Notes under the pieces: generated by a model
The model's input: only the letters and a program-made list of their open reading frames with translations
The model's database searches: none
What the model was told of the DNA's origin: nothing
DNA from: Pseudobutyrivibrio sp.
GTDB lineage: Bacteria > Bacillota > Clostridia > Lachnospirales > Lachnospiraceae
NCBI GenBank assembly: GCA_024697025.1
Contig: JAILGH010000106.1
Span: 1-64,000, forward strand
Length of the DNA: 64,000 bases
Direction: 5' to 3'
Shown here: piece after piece, positions 28,746 to 39,241 of the stretch
Layout: every line of letters starts with the position of its first letter
How positions within the stretch are numbered: the stretch's first letter is position 1
Position numbers and translations under genes: made by a program

Positions 28746-30236
28746 TTACTCCTCGTATTGCATAAGGTCCATACTGTTTGTTGATGAAGCATCTGTAACT
28801 ACAGCCTCAACATTCATACCCTTCTTAAGGCCTGTGCCCTTAACCTCTACATAATACTCACTCTCAAGACCTGTTGTAACTACAACATTGTCCTTAGTTC
28901 CATCATCATTTACTACTGCGACAAACTTGCTTCCATCCTCTGCGGTCTGAATACAGTCATAAGGAAGTGCTAAAACATTGTCAGCTGAGTTGAATACCAA
29001 GCTTGCCTTTCCTGTCATACCAACGCGAAGTCTCTCATCTGTTCCATCAAGCTTAATCTTAACCTTGTACTTTGCTGTAGTACCAGCTGATGAAGTGCCT
29101 GTAGCTGCGGCAGCTGACGAAGTACCAGATGAACTTGCCACTGAATCATCTGAAGCTACAGATACAAATGATACTGTACCCTTGAACTCGTCTTCTCCTG
29201 TAGCATCAAACTTAACAACTGCTGGCAATCCCTCGTATACCTTGGCAATGTCATACTCGTTAACCTTTGCCTCAACTATAAATCCACTTGTATCAGCAAT
29301 AACAAATACGTTGTTACCCTGTGTATAGTTGTTGCCCTTTTCAACATTCATTGCAAGAATGTAACCTGACATAGGAGCAACTACCTTAGTCTTGTCGATG
29401 CTCTCATATACATCGTTGTAAGCATCTACCTGTGTATAAGATGCATCGTAATTCTGCTGCATCTGTGCAAGTGTAATCTTGTTCTGTGTCTGTCTGATTG
29501 TTTCCTTTAATGTATCGATTTCCTTCTCTGCTGCCTCGTAGCCTTCAATTGAAACTGGCTCAGCAAGTGCCATAGCCGCACCCGACTCTTTTGCCCATCT
29601 ATTTGCAACCGATGGATCAGTATCCTTATACTTCTCGTACTTTTCAAAAGCATCCTTTAAGTTGTTGTAGATGTTCTTGTTGTCATCCAACCACTTTTGC
29701 TTTTCATCAATCTGCTTTTGAGTCTCCTCGATTGACTTTTGCAAATCCTCGATATTCATACCACTTTGGGTGTTAGAAATGTCATACTGCGCCTTTAACT
29801 CTGCAATCTTACGGTTGTAATCATCGCCATCAAACTCAACAACTACATCACCCTGCTTTACAAAATCACCAACCTCGAAATTAACAGCCTTAACCTTGAC
29901 ACCAGTAATACCTGTACCGCCAAGTGTTGATGTAACAGCTGTTGTCTCGTTAGCTGTAAGTGTACCTGTAATACTAATTGAATCCTTAAGATTCATCTGC
30001 TCAACCTGTACAGTGTATGGCTGATTTGCTTGCTCCTCCATCATCTGCTGAGCAACCTTAGCGTTGTGACGGAAATACAAAACAACTGCTAAGATAATTA
30101 CCAAAATGATAATTAACTTGATATGCTTCTTGATAAATCTACCAATAGCTTTGAAAAACCCTTTTACCTTAGAATCACTCTTTTCAGTGTTCTCGCCGAT
30201 GACCTTAGGCTCATCTTTTTTCTTGAACAACTTCAT
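28746..30236 (-). CDS. Efflux periplasmic adaptor-like subunit (HlyD/MacA family)
   Basis: N-terminal TM, coiled coil, VVAPMSGYILAMNVEKGNNYTQGNNVFVIAD lipoyl-like half-motif. Confidence 0.92.
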   Translation of the reverse strand: MKLFKKKDEPKVIGENTEKSDSKVKGFFKAIGRFIKKHIKLIIILVIILAVVLYFRHNAKVAQQMMEEQANQPYTVQVEQMNLKDSISITGTLTANETTAVTSTLGGTGITGVKVKAVNFEVGDFVKQGDVVVEFDGDDYNRKIAELKAQYDISNTQSGMNIEDLQKSIEETQKQIDEKQKWLDDNKNIYNNLKDAFEKYEKYKDTDPSVANRWAKESGAAMALAEPVSIEGYEAAEKEIDTLKETIRQTQNKITLAQMQQNYDASYTQVDAYNDVYESIDKTKVVAPMSGYILAMNVEKGNNYTQGNNVFVIADTSGFIVEAKVNEYDIAKVYEGLPAVVKFDATGEDEFKGTVSFVSVASDDSVASSSGTSSAAAATGTSSAGTTAKYKVKIKLDGTDERLRVGMTGKASLVFNSADNVLALPYDCIQTAEDGSKFVAVVNDDGTKDNVVVTTGLESEYYVEVKGTGLKKGMNVEAVVTDASSTNSMDLMQYEE

Positions 30237-30271
30237 TTTTAATAACTTCCTCCATTTTATTTAATTGTAAA

Positions 30272-30499
30272 CTATACAGAATCCTCTTCTGCTGTTTCAT
30301 CGTACTTTAATATGTCGCCGGGCTCACAGTCCAAGGCTTTGCATATTCCTGCCAACGTAGAAAATCGCACCGCATTGACCTTATTGTTTTTAATCTTGGA
30401 CATGTTAACATTTGTAATGCCGACCTGTTGAGCTAATTCATTTAAAGAAATATGTCTCTTTGCCATCATTACATCCAGCTCTAGAAAAATCTTTCCCAT
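30272..30499 (-). CDS. Cro/CI-type HTH regulator (YozG-like)
   Basis: ISLNELAQQVGITNVNMSKIKNNKVNAVRFSTLAGICKALDCEPGDIL; start at MGKIF with upstream ggagtg. Confidence 0.93.
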   Translation of the reverse strand: MGKIFLELDVMMAKRHISLNELAQQVGITNVNMSKIKNNKVNAVRFSTLAGICKALDCEPGDILKYDETAEEDSV

Positions 30500-30560
30500 A
30501 CTTACACTCCATATACATACGGCCAAATTTTTGTAACTTCCCCTTTATATAACCCGTCCA

Positions 30561-30605
30561 TCATAGATGTCTGTCAAAAATAAACTTAATTAACCCGCTG
30601 TTCAT
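30561..30605 (-). CDS. Putative 14-aa leader peptide MNSGLIKFIFDRHL
   Basis: ATG preceded by strong SD aaggaggtt, between the promoter and the HTH gene. Confidence 0.35.
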   Translation of the reverse strand: MNSGLIKFIFDRHL

Positions 30606-30653
30606 AACCTCCTTATCTCAAACACATAATATTTATCATTAACAAATTATCGT

Positions 30654-30712
30654 TTATCGATAATCATATTAATACACCTATATTCGATTGTCAACAATAA
30701 TTTATCGATAAA
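30654..30712 (-). promoter_or_regulatory. Sigma-A-like promoter bracketed by two TTATCGATAA palindromes
   Basis: -35 TTGACA (30689-30694), 17-bp spacer, -10 TAATAT (30666-30671); palindromes at 30654-30663 and 30701-30712. Confidence 0.75.
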
Positions 30713-30717
30713 CATTA

Positions 30718-30748
30718 AAAAAGCTCTTTGGAATAATCCAAAGAGCTA
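30718..30748 (-). terminator. Hairpin aaaaagctctttggaataatccaaagagct
   Basis: Stem-loop with T-tract on the minus strand after the SBP gene. Confidence 0.8.
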
Positions 30749-30786
30749 AATTTACTTGAAAAAATAATATTTTTCCTATCAACCTA

Positions 30787-31824
30787 TTACTGATATTTAC
30801 TTACGTTGCTAGCATCAACTGGTACAAATGGAACCCAGATATATTTCAGATCCTTTGATGCACCATCAATATCTGAGATAGACTGATTCTTTGCCATCTT
30901 GGCACAAGCCTCTACTGCTGCTGTACCCTGTCCATCAGCATCCTGCAAAACAGTCATGTACATGTCGCCTGATTTAACTAATTTGCACCCTTCAGCTGTA
31001 GCATCTACACCAACAACTGGACAGTCAGCCGGGTTGTAGCCGTTATCCTTTAACCATCTAACTGCACCTTCTGCCATGGTGTCGTTGTTACAAAAAATAC
31101 AATCAAAGTTCTGCTTTGTATTTTTGAACATTTCTAGCTTTTCATAGGCACCCTCAGCAGTCCACTTAGCATAATCCATGAAGACTATATTTGCATCTAC
31201 GCCATTATCTAAAAAGAAATATTTAACTGCCTTAGTTCGACCAATAGTTCCGGAATGTCCCTCAGCGCCTTCAAGGATTACTATATCAAGACTTCTAGGC
31301 TTTCCAAGCTTATTCCATACATACTCTGCCTGATATGTACCAGCATCCTCCTCGTATGAGCCAGCATATACATACTTATCAGCATTTAAATAATCAGCCG
31401 ATGGCTCGTTATTAATAAATACAACTGGCAAATCTCCTGCTGCAATCTCAATCTGAAGTGCAGTAGAAATATCTACAAGTCTACAGATAATAGCGTCGTA
31501 ATCACCTGAAGCTGCTGCAGCCTCAATCTTTTCAACCTGCTTTACAACGCTCTCGCCACAGAAATCAACTGTCACGTAAGCTCCTACTGTACCTGCTGCT
31601 TTAACAACACCATCCGCAAGAGCCTTTCTGTATGGCTGGTCCACGTCTGTCATCAAAAAATAAATTCTCACACCACTCTTTGCTGCACTCTCTTCACCTG
31701 CGTTTACAAATGAATCAATACTGCCGCAAGCTGTCATTGTGCTTAGACTCATCACAATAATCAGAGCCATCAAAATAGCTTTCTTAATCCAACTGTTCTT
31801 AAATGTCATAGTCTCGTCTCCCAT
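30787..31824 (-). CDS. Sugar-binding periplasmic-type lipoprotein (type I PBP, galactose/ribose-like)
   Basis: Lipobox MSLSTMTACGS; DVDQPYRKALADGV...IFCNNDTMAEGAVRWLKDNGY...VVGVDATAEG. Confidence 0.88.
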   Translation of the reverse strand: MGDETMTFKNSWIKKAILMALIIVMSLSTMTACGSIDSFVNAGEESAAKSGVRIYFLMTDVDQPYRKALADGVVKAAGTVGAYVTVDFCGESVVKQVEKIEAAAASGDYDAIICRLVDISTALQIEIAAGDLPVVFINNEPSADYLNADKYVYAGSYEEDAGTYQAEYVWNKLGKPRSLDIVILEGAEGHSGTIGRTKAVKYFFLDNGVDANIVFMDYAKWTAEGAYEKLEMFKNTKQNFDCIFCNNDTMAEGAVRWLKDNGYNPADCPVVGVDATAEGCKLVKSGDMYMTVLQDADGQGTAAVEACAKMAKNQSISDIDGASKDLKYIWVPFVPVDASNVSKYQ

Positions 31825-31833
31825 AATATATAA

Positions 31834-31929
31834 TTACGCGTTCTTCTTGTCTAAACAGTTTAGAGTAAAAAGAAACAAGCCATCAAATCCTAGTATAACT
31901 GCAAGCATCATCAAAATAACCATTTTCAT
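31834..31929 (-). CDS. 31-aa single-TM microprotein MKMVILMMLAVILGFDGLFLFTLNCLDKKNA
   Basis: ggaggt SD upstream; 9-nt gap to the SBP ORF; not in the ORF track. Confidence 0.55.
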   Translation of the reverse strand: MKMVILMMLAVILGFDGLFLFTLNCLDKKNA

Positions 31930-31975
31930 AATATTACCTCCTTACTAACGAATTAATAACTTTTAGGCAAAACAA

Positions 31976-32007
31976 AACCCTAGTAAACATTGTATTACTA
32001 GGGTTAC
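31976..32007 (-). terminator. Hairpin aaaccctagtaa...ttactagggtt downstream of tRNA-Leu
   Basis: Inverted repeat, A-rich flank (U-tract on minus). Confidence 0.7.
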
Positions 32008-32032
32008 CTTTATCTAGCCATTCAGTTAAAAA

Positions 32033-32112
32033 TGCGGGTGACAGGACTTGAACCTGCACGGTCGCCCACTAGAACCTAAATCTAGCGCGTCTGCCAATTC
32101 CGCCACACCCGC
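32033..32112 (-). tRNA. tRNA-Leu (anticodon UAG)
   Basis: gcgggtgtggcggaattggcagacgcgctagatttaggttctagtgggcgaccgtgcaggttcaagtcctgtcacccgca: acceptor, D, anticodon and T arms all present. Confidence 0.95.
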
Positions 32113-32255
32113 ATATATAATAAATGCCTGTCAAAAAAATGCCTTCGGCAACTGACAGTTTAAGGCAATAGCCATCTAACGCTTAGCCTAGATGACTATT
32201 ACTTGTCGGCTCATCGACTTGTCTAATATATCACAACCAAATTCCTTACGCAAGA

Positions 32256-32300
32256 AAAAAGTATGACTTTCATATATCTCTGAAAGTCATACTCTAATTT
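32256..32300 (-). terminator. atp operon terminator (agtatgactttca...tgaaagtcatact)
   Basis: 13-bp stem with A-tract (U-tract on minus). Confidence 0.85.
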
Positions 32301-32319
32301 TTGGGTTTCCCCTCATCAG

Positions 32320-32730
32320 TTAGCTACGCTTAGCGCCCTTAAGTCGCGCCATAGCGCGGGCGAGATTTGCATTTGAAATCTCGTATTCTATGCGGCTCTG
32401 CTTTTGCTGTAGCTGCTCTTGGGCACGTTCAAGTGCCTCTTGAGCACGGAAGGTATCAATATCCTCAGGTCTTTCACAAGAATATGAAAGCACTGTAACG
32501 GAGCCATCTGGATAAACAGACACAAGTCCATCAGAAATAACGGCCTTCTGCCACTGTCCATCTGGCTTCTTGAAGCGGATTTCTCCAACCTCCACTACGC
32601 CGGTCATCTTTTCATGGTGGTTCATGATTGCAAATTCGCCATCCGCACCAGGGATAACAATTATCTCACTCTGACCATCATAAAAGACACCGTCGCAGGC
32701 TATTATTTTTAGATTAAAAAATGATGCCAT
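32320..32730 (-). CDS. atpC: ATP synthase F1 subunit epsilon
   Basis: ACDGVFYDGQSEIIVIPGADGEFAIMNHHEKM; downstream of atpD. Confidence 0.96.
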   Translation of the reverse strand: MASFFNLKIIACDGVFYDGQSEIIVIPGADGEFAIMNHHEKMTGVVEVGEIRFKKPDGQWQKAVISDGLVSVYPDGSVTVLSYSCERPEDIDTFRAQEALERAQEQLQQKQSRIEYEISNANLARAMARLKGAKRS

Positions 32731-32733
32731 AAG

Positions 32734-34137
<1,404 letters not shown>

Positions 34138-35148
34138 TTACCTCTTTGCCTTCTTTTTCTTCAGCGCCTTTGCTCCACCGATTACCTCTGTGATTTCCTG
34201 AGTAATCTGAGCCTGACGCACTCTGTTGTATTCAATAGATAATTCATGAAGAATTGCCTCGGCATTGTCTGTAGCTGATTGCATAGCCATCATTCGGGCA
34301 TTTTCCTCGCTGGCAGAACACTCTACCAAAGCTCCGTAAATAAAGGCTGTAAAGTGATTGTGTACCAATCTCTCCAAAACTGTTGAAAGGGATGGATAGA
34401 ATGGATACCAGGAATCACCGCCCTGGGTGAAAGCCTCAAGCTCGTAACTGTTAATTGAATGTACATGCTTTACGCCTTGTTTTAACTCAGTCGCAGCCTT
34501 ACTAACGCCCTCTGCATCTGCCTCGATTTCCTGCACTTGCTCCTTGATAAACTTGTGAGTCTTAAGAGGGAGCAAACGCTCAACGCAGGTTTCTTCTGTC
34601 ACCGAATTGAGCATCTTGGTATAGATGACATCAATGTGGTCTAGTTCCTCCTTGTTGTACAAATCAATCAGATACTCTGACATGATGCGCGCTCTATGCA
34701 TAGATGGATTGTTTGATGAATATACAAAATTCGTATCTACGTTATAGCCATTGTTTATAAAGAAAGCTCTGCCGACCTCACCTACTACAAATAGCTTATA
34801 TTCATCCTTTGACATACCAGCGATTCGTTCAACTGCTAGCTTGATGGCGTTGTGGTTGTATGCACCTGCCATTCCCTTATCGCCAGTAAACACTACAAAG
34901 CCTCGCCTCTTAATTGTCTCATGCTCATCCTCAACACGATTATCAAAATAGATATGTCGCATATCTGGCATACGCACAAGATTTTCAGCAATGCCTCGTT
35001 GTGTCGCCTCAAAGAAAGGCTCAGTATCAGCAAGCTTTGCCTTGGCCTTTCGAAGCTTCATAGAAGACATCATGTACATGGCTCTTGTAATCTTCATTGT
35101 ATCCTGAATACTATTTATTCTATTAAGGATTTCCTTTGTACTTGCCAT
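34138..35148 (-). CDS. atpG: ATP synthase F1 subunit gamma
   Basis: N-terminal RINSIQDTMKITRAMYMMSSMKLRKA; C-terminal EYNRVRQAQITQEITEVIGGAKAL. Confidence 0.97.
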   Translation of the reverse strand: MASTKEILNRINSIQDTMKITRAMYMMSSMKLRKAKAKLADTEPFFEATQRGIAENLVRMPDMRHIYFDNRVEDEHETIKRRGFVVFTGDKGMAGAYNHNAIKLAVERIAGMSKDEYKLFVVGEVGRAFFINNGYNVDTNFVYSSNNPSMHRARIMSEYLIDLYNKEELDHIDVIYTKMLNSVTEETCVERLLPLKTHKFIKEQVQEIEADAEGVSKAATELKQGVKHVHSINSYELEAFTQGGDSWYPFYPSLSTVLERLVHNHFTAFIYGALVECSASEENARMMAMQSATDNAEAILHELSIEYNRVRQAQITQEITEVIGGAKALKKKKAKR

Positions 35149-35151
35149 GAC

Positions 35152-37167
35152 TTACTCCTGACTCTTTTTGAACTCCATAGCTGCATCAACAATAGCTGCC
35201 TTGATATCCTCTGATAAATCCTTTGAAGATTCTAACTGGCTGATAATACCACTTTGTTCTGCAGCAAAGTAACCAAGCATATCTGCTCTAAACTTTTTGA
35301 GGTTTGAAATCTCAATATCACTAAATACATGAGCATTTGCAGCAACCAAAATGATTACCTGCTCTGCCATTGTAAATGGTCTGTTAAGTGGCTGCTTCAA
35401 AAGTTCCATAAGGGCACGACCGTGAGCGAGCTGCTTTTTAGTTGCATCATCCAAATCAGATGAGAACTGAGTAAAGACTTCCATTTCACGGTACTGAGCC
35501 AAATCGATTCGGATAGAACCGGCAGCCTTTTTCATTGCCTTAGTCTGGGCAGCACCACCTACACGGGATACTGAAAGGCCAACGTTTACGGCTGGTCGCT
35601 GGCCTGCATTGAAAAGCTCTGACTCAAGGAAAATCTGACCATCAGTAATAGAGATAACATTCGTAGGAATGTATGCTGAAAGGTCACCGGCCTGAGTCTC
35701 GATAATTGGTAAGGCAGTGATTGAACCGCCACCAACCTCTGGTGCAATTCTAGCTGAACGCTCAAGAAGTCTTGAGTGCAAGTAGAATACGTCACCTGGG
35801 TATGCCTCACGTCCTGGAGAACGCTCAAGCAAAAGTGAAATTGCTCTGTATGCAACAGCGTGCTTTGACAAATCGTCATATACGATAAGAACATCCTTGC
35901 CGGAATACATAAAGTACTCAGCAAGTGCTGTACCTGCATAAGGAGCGATATATTGAAGTGGTGCTGGATCAGAAGCTGTAGCGCTGACAATGATTGTGTA
36001 GTCCATCGCACCATTTTCTTTTAATGTGTTAACAAGCTTTGCAATGGTAGATGCTTTCTGGCCGATTGCAACGTAAACACAGACAACATCTTTACCCTTC
36101 TGGTTGATGATTGTGTCTGTTGCAATAGAAGTCTTACCAGTCTGTCTATCACCGATGATAAGCTCACGCTGACCTCTACCAATTGGGAACATTGAATCAA
36201 TTGAAAGAAGACCTGTCTCCATTGGTTGGCTAACAGACTTTCTATCAACGATGCTTGGAGCTGGACACTCCACTGGACGGAAGCCATCTGCATCGATTTC
36301 TCCAGCACCATCAAGTGGTGAACCAAGAGCATCAACAATTCGACCAAGGAATGCCTCGCCTACTGGAAGACCTGCCATCTTGCCAGTACGAACCACCTTG
36401 GAACCTTCTTTAATCTCTGTATCACGGCCAAAAAGGATAACACCGATTTCGTCACGGCGAACATCCTGTACCATACCCTTTACACCGCAGTCAAATATAA
36501 CAATCTCGCCATAGAAAGCATGGTCGATACCGTCTACGTTGGCAATACCATCACCAACCCAGTTTACGATACCAACTTCTCTTTCCTGAGCTTGAAGGTT
36601 AAAGTCCTCAACGCTAGTCTTTAAGATAGAAAGAATGCTCTCCTCTACAGCAGATACTCCAACTGCCTTGTTGATTTTGGTTGCGAACTGCTCAATACGG
36701 CCCTGTTCGCTCCAATCATATTCCTTTGTGCCCACTGAAAGAATGAAACCACTCTTGAGTGAGGCATCCTGAACCAAGTCGATGGAAATATCATCATTTC
36801 CAAACTCCTTAGCTAAAAATCTCTTGATACCTGAAAGCTGCTCATCTGAAGGTGCAGTAACATAGCGAAGCTTTGCTGTCTCAACCTTCTCCACCTTTGT
36901 CTCAAGGGAATCTTTTAATGCAGCTCTAATATCATCTAATAATTCAAAATCTCCGTTGTCACATAGCAACTTAAAGAAATTGCGGACCTCGTGAGGGAAG
37001 ATGCTATCAATTACCAAATGCTTCTTAGCTATGGCAACTGTAGGATCTGCTAACTCCTCACCAATTGCAGGTACAGCCTCTAGGATAGAAGCGGCAGACT
37101 GCAAATGTGCCTGGGCATTCTCTATGCTACGCAAATCACGGGCATAATTTAATGATTTCTCTGTCAC
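35152..37167 (-). CDS. atpA: ATP synthase F1 delta-alpha fusion (AtpH about aa 1-169, AtpA about aa 170-671)
   Basis: N-terminal delta-like ...FFKLLCDNGDFELLDDIRAALKDSL...RYVTAPSDEQLSGIKRFLAKEFG...LVQDASLKSGFILSVGTKEYDWS; then alpha with GDRQTGKTSIATDTIINQKG; one uninterrupted ORF. Confidence 0.93.
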   Translation of the reverse strand: MTEKSLNYARDLRSIENAQAHLQSAASILEAVPAIGEELADPTVAIAKKHLVIDSIFPHEVRNFFKLLCDNGDFELLDDIRAALKDSLETKVEKVETAKLRYVTAPSDEQLSGIKRFLAKEFGNDDISIDLVQDASLKSGFILSVGTKEYDWSEQGRIEQFATKINKAVGVSAVEESILSILKTSVEDFNLQAQEREVGIVNWVGDGIANVDGIDHAFYGEIVIFDCGVKGMVQDVRRDEIGVILFGRDTEIKEGSKVVRTGKMAGLPVGEAFLGRIVDALGSPLDGAGEIDADGFRPVECPAPSIVDRKSVSQPMETGLLSIDSMFPIGRGQRELIIGDRQTGKTSIATDTIINQKGKDVVCVYVAIGQKASTIAKLVNTLKENGAMDYTIIVSATASDPAPLQYIAPYAGTALAEYFMYSGKDVLIVYDDLSKHAVAYRAISLLLERSPGREAYPGDVFYLHSRLLERSARIAPEVGGGSITALPIIETQAGDLSAYIPTNVISITDGQIFLESELFNAGQRPAVNVGLSVSRVGGAAQTKAMKKAAGSIRIDLAQYREMEVFTQFSSDLDDATKKQLAHGRALMELLKQPLNRPFTMAEQVIILVAANAHVFSDIEISNLKKFRADMLGYFAAEQSGIISQLESSKDLSEDIKAAIVDAAMEFKKSQE

Positions 37168-37169
37168 TT

Positions 37170-37652
37170 TTATTCACCTGCTTTACCTAAGAATTCGTCA
37201 AACAGTTTGCTGTCAATATCAGCTCCTGTCTTGCTACCTACAACCTTTCTGGTTGCATCTAATACGATATCTGCAATTTCCTTCTTTGCACTGGCAATAA
37301 TCTGGCTCTTCTCATGGTTCGCCTCAGCGATAGCTGTGTCGTGAATGCTCTTAGCATCCTCCTTTGCATCAGCAACTATCTTCTGGTACTGACCATCAGC
37401 GCTCTTTCTTGCCTCAGCAATAATCTGCTTCTTTTCTGCCTCTGCCTGTGCTACCTTTTCCTCGTACTGCTTTGCAAGCTCGTTAGCTTCATTTTCCTTT
37501 GATGTAGCCTTTGCATAAACCTCGTCAGCCTCTTCCTGGCGCTTTGCAATGATTTTTGCAATAGGCTTAAAGAAAAATATTCTAAAGGCAACCACAAGGA
37601 TAAGCAGATTCATTATTGTGAAAAATATATTCCAAAAAGAAACGTTAATCAT
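37170..37652 (-). CDS. atpF: ATP synthase Fo subunit b
   Basis: N-terminal TM then long charged helix; position in operon. Confidence 0.95.
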   Translation of the reverse strand: MINVSFWNIFFTIMNLLILVVAFRIFFFKPIAKIIAKRQEEADEVYAKATSKENEANELAKQYEEKVAQAEAEKKQIIAEARKSADGQYQKIVADAKEDAKSIHDTAIAEANHEKSQIIASAKKEIADIVLDATRKVVGSKTGADIDSKLFDEFLGKAGE

Positions 37653-37705
37653 ATCTTTTACCTATCCTCTATATTTCAAAAATTAATTGTCGGCTCCGCC
37701 AATTC

Positions 37706-38107
<402 letters not shown>

Positions 38108-38258
38108 ATCTAAATTTGATAAAACTAAAAATCTCTTCTGCAAAGCACGAATAAAAATAAATTATGACCATATTTATTCTAAGCATAATTCGTGTTTACG
38201 ATAATATTTGCAATAATGAAAAATCCTTCCCATTATTTATTCACATTGCAAGGTGTGC

Positions 38259-38945
38259 TTACTCTATTGCTTCCTTTAGGTACAATGAAGTAAGGAACAC
38301 AAATACGTATGCCTGAAGTAATCCGTCGAATAAGTCAAAATAGAGACTGAATACAGCAGGTATAACTGGTGGAACTACTATCTTAAGTAACTCCATGATT
38401 ACAAATGCACCAAGTACATTACCAAAAAGTCGCATGCACAATGACAATGGTCTTGTGAATACATCCAAAATGTTAAATGGTGTGACGATTGGAACTGGCT
38501 CGATGAAAGAGTGAAGCCATTTCTTGACGCCCTTTTGATAAATGCCAGCTGCCTCAACTAAAACAATACTCATAAGAGCAAGAGCCGCCGTGACATTTAC
38601 GTCCTTGGTTGGCGATTTGAATCCAAACAAACCAATGATGTTGGATAATCCAATGTATAAAAGGATTGTTACAAGGTAGGTAGTATACGCCTTTCCTTCT
38701 TCGCCTAGTGTTCCGCCAACAATGGTGGTCAGCTTATCGTAAATAAGCTCGGCAAATGCCTGCTTTTTACTGATATTTTGTGTCTTCAATCCTGTGGTCA
38801 AAAATATGGCCAGAAGAATTAGCACTGCCATTACGATCCAGGTTACAACAACCGATTCCATTACAGGGATTTCTAGCCCTCCTAAATGGATGGTGAATAC
38901 CGTTTCGCAATTGAGCTCTTCTACAAGCTTTTCTGCTAAACTCAC
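38259..38945 (-). CDS. atpB: ATP synthase Fo subunit a
   Basis: FNILDVFTRPLSLCMRLFGNVLGAFVIMELL; PAVFSLYFDLFDGLLQAYVFVFLTSLYLKEAIE. Confidence 0.97.
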   Translation of the reverse strand: MSLAEKLVEELNCETVFTIHLGGLEIPVMESVVVTWIVMAVLILLAIFLTTGLKTQNISKKQAFAELIYDKLTTIVGGTLGEEGKAYTTYLVTILLYIGLSNIIGLFGFKSPTKDVNVTAALALMSIVLVEAAGIYQKGVKKWLHSFIEPVPIVTPFNILDVFTRPLSLCMRLFGNVLGAFVIMELLKIVVPPVIPAVFSLYFDLFDGLLQAYVFVFLTSLYLKEAIE

Positions 38946-39205
38946 GAAAACACCTCCTATTCCTTTTTTTGAAAATCAAGATTCGTATATACCATAATTT
39001 AATGCCTAAAAAACGTAGACAAAATCCCATGGCACCATACATTCTATACTTTTCGCACAAAATTATAAGCTACATGTTGGTTGTTTTGTATATATAATAT
39101 GAACAAAAAAACGCATCTATACCTTTGTAACTCTAGCACTCTTTTGTGAAACAAATGTGCAGGTATGATGAAATATCAAGCGTGGCAGGAATTTACGCAT
39201 ACTAA

Positions 39206-39233
39206 AAGCGCCCGGCCAAAGCCAAGCGCTTTA
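39206..39233 (-). terminator. Hairpin aaagcgcccggccaaagccaagcgcttt
   Basis: Inverted repeat just after the GGDEF gene. Confidence 0.6.
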
Positions 39234-39241
39234 TATCATCT

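Noticed and set aside
32113-32230. Hairpins 5' of tRNA-Leu (tgcctgtca...tgacagtttaaggca; aatagccatct...agatgactatt) considered as an ncRNA
   Set aside because: No match to a known RNA and no clear promoter or terminator; not enough evidence for a gene.
35586-36347. Minus-strand ORFs of 142 and 108 aa within atpHA
   Set aside because: Out-of-frame shadows of the conserved alpha subunit.
36600-36680. Internal start for a free alpha subunit within atpHA
   Set aside because: GAGGAG is present but no ATG/GTG/TTG at proper spacing in frame.
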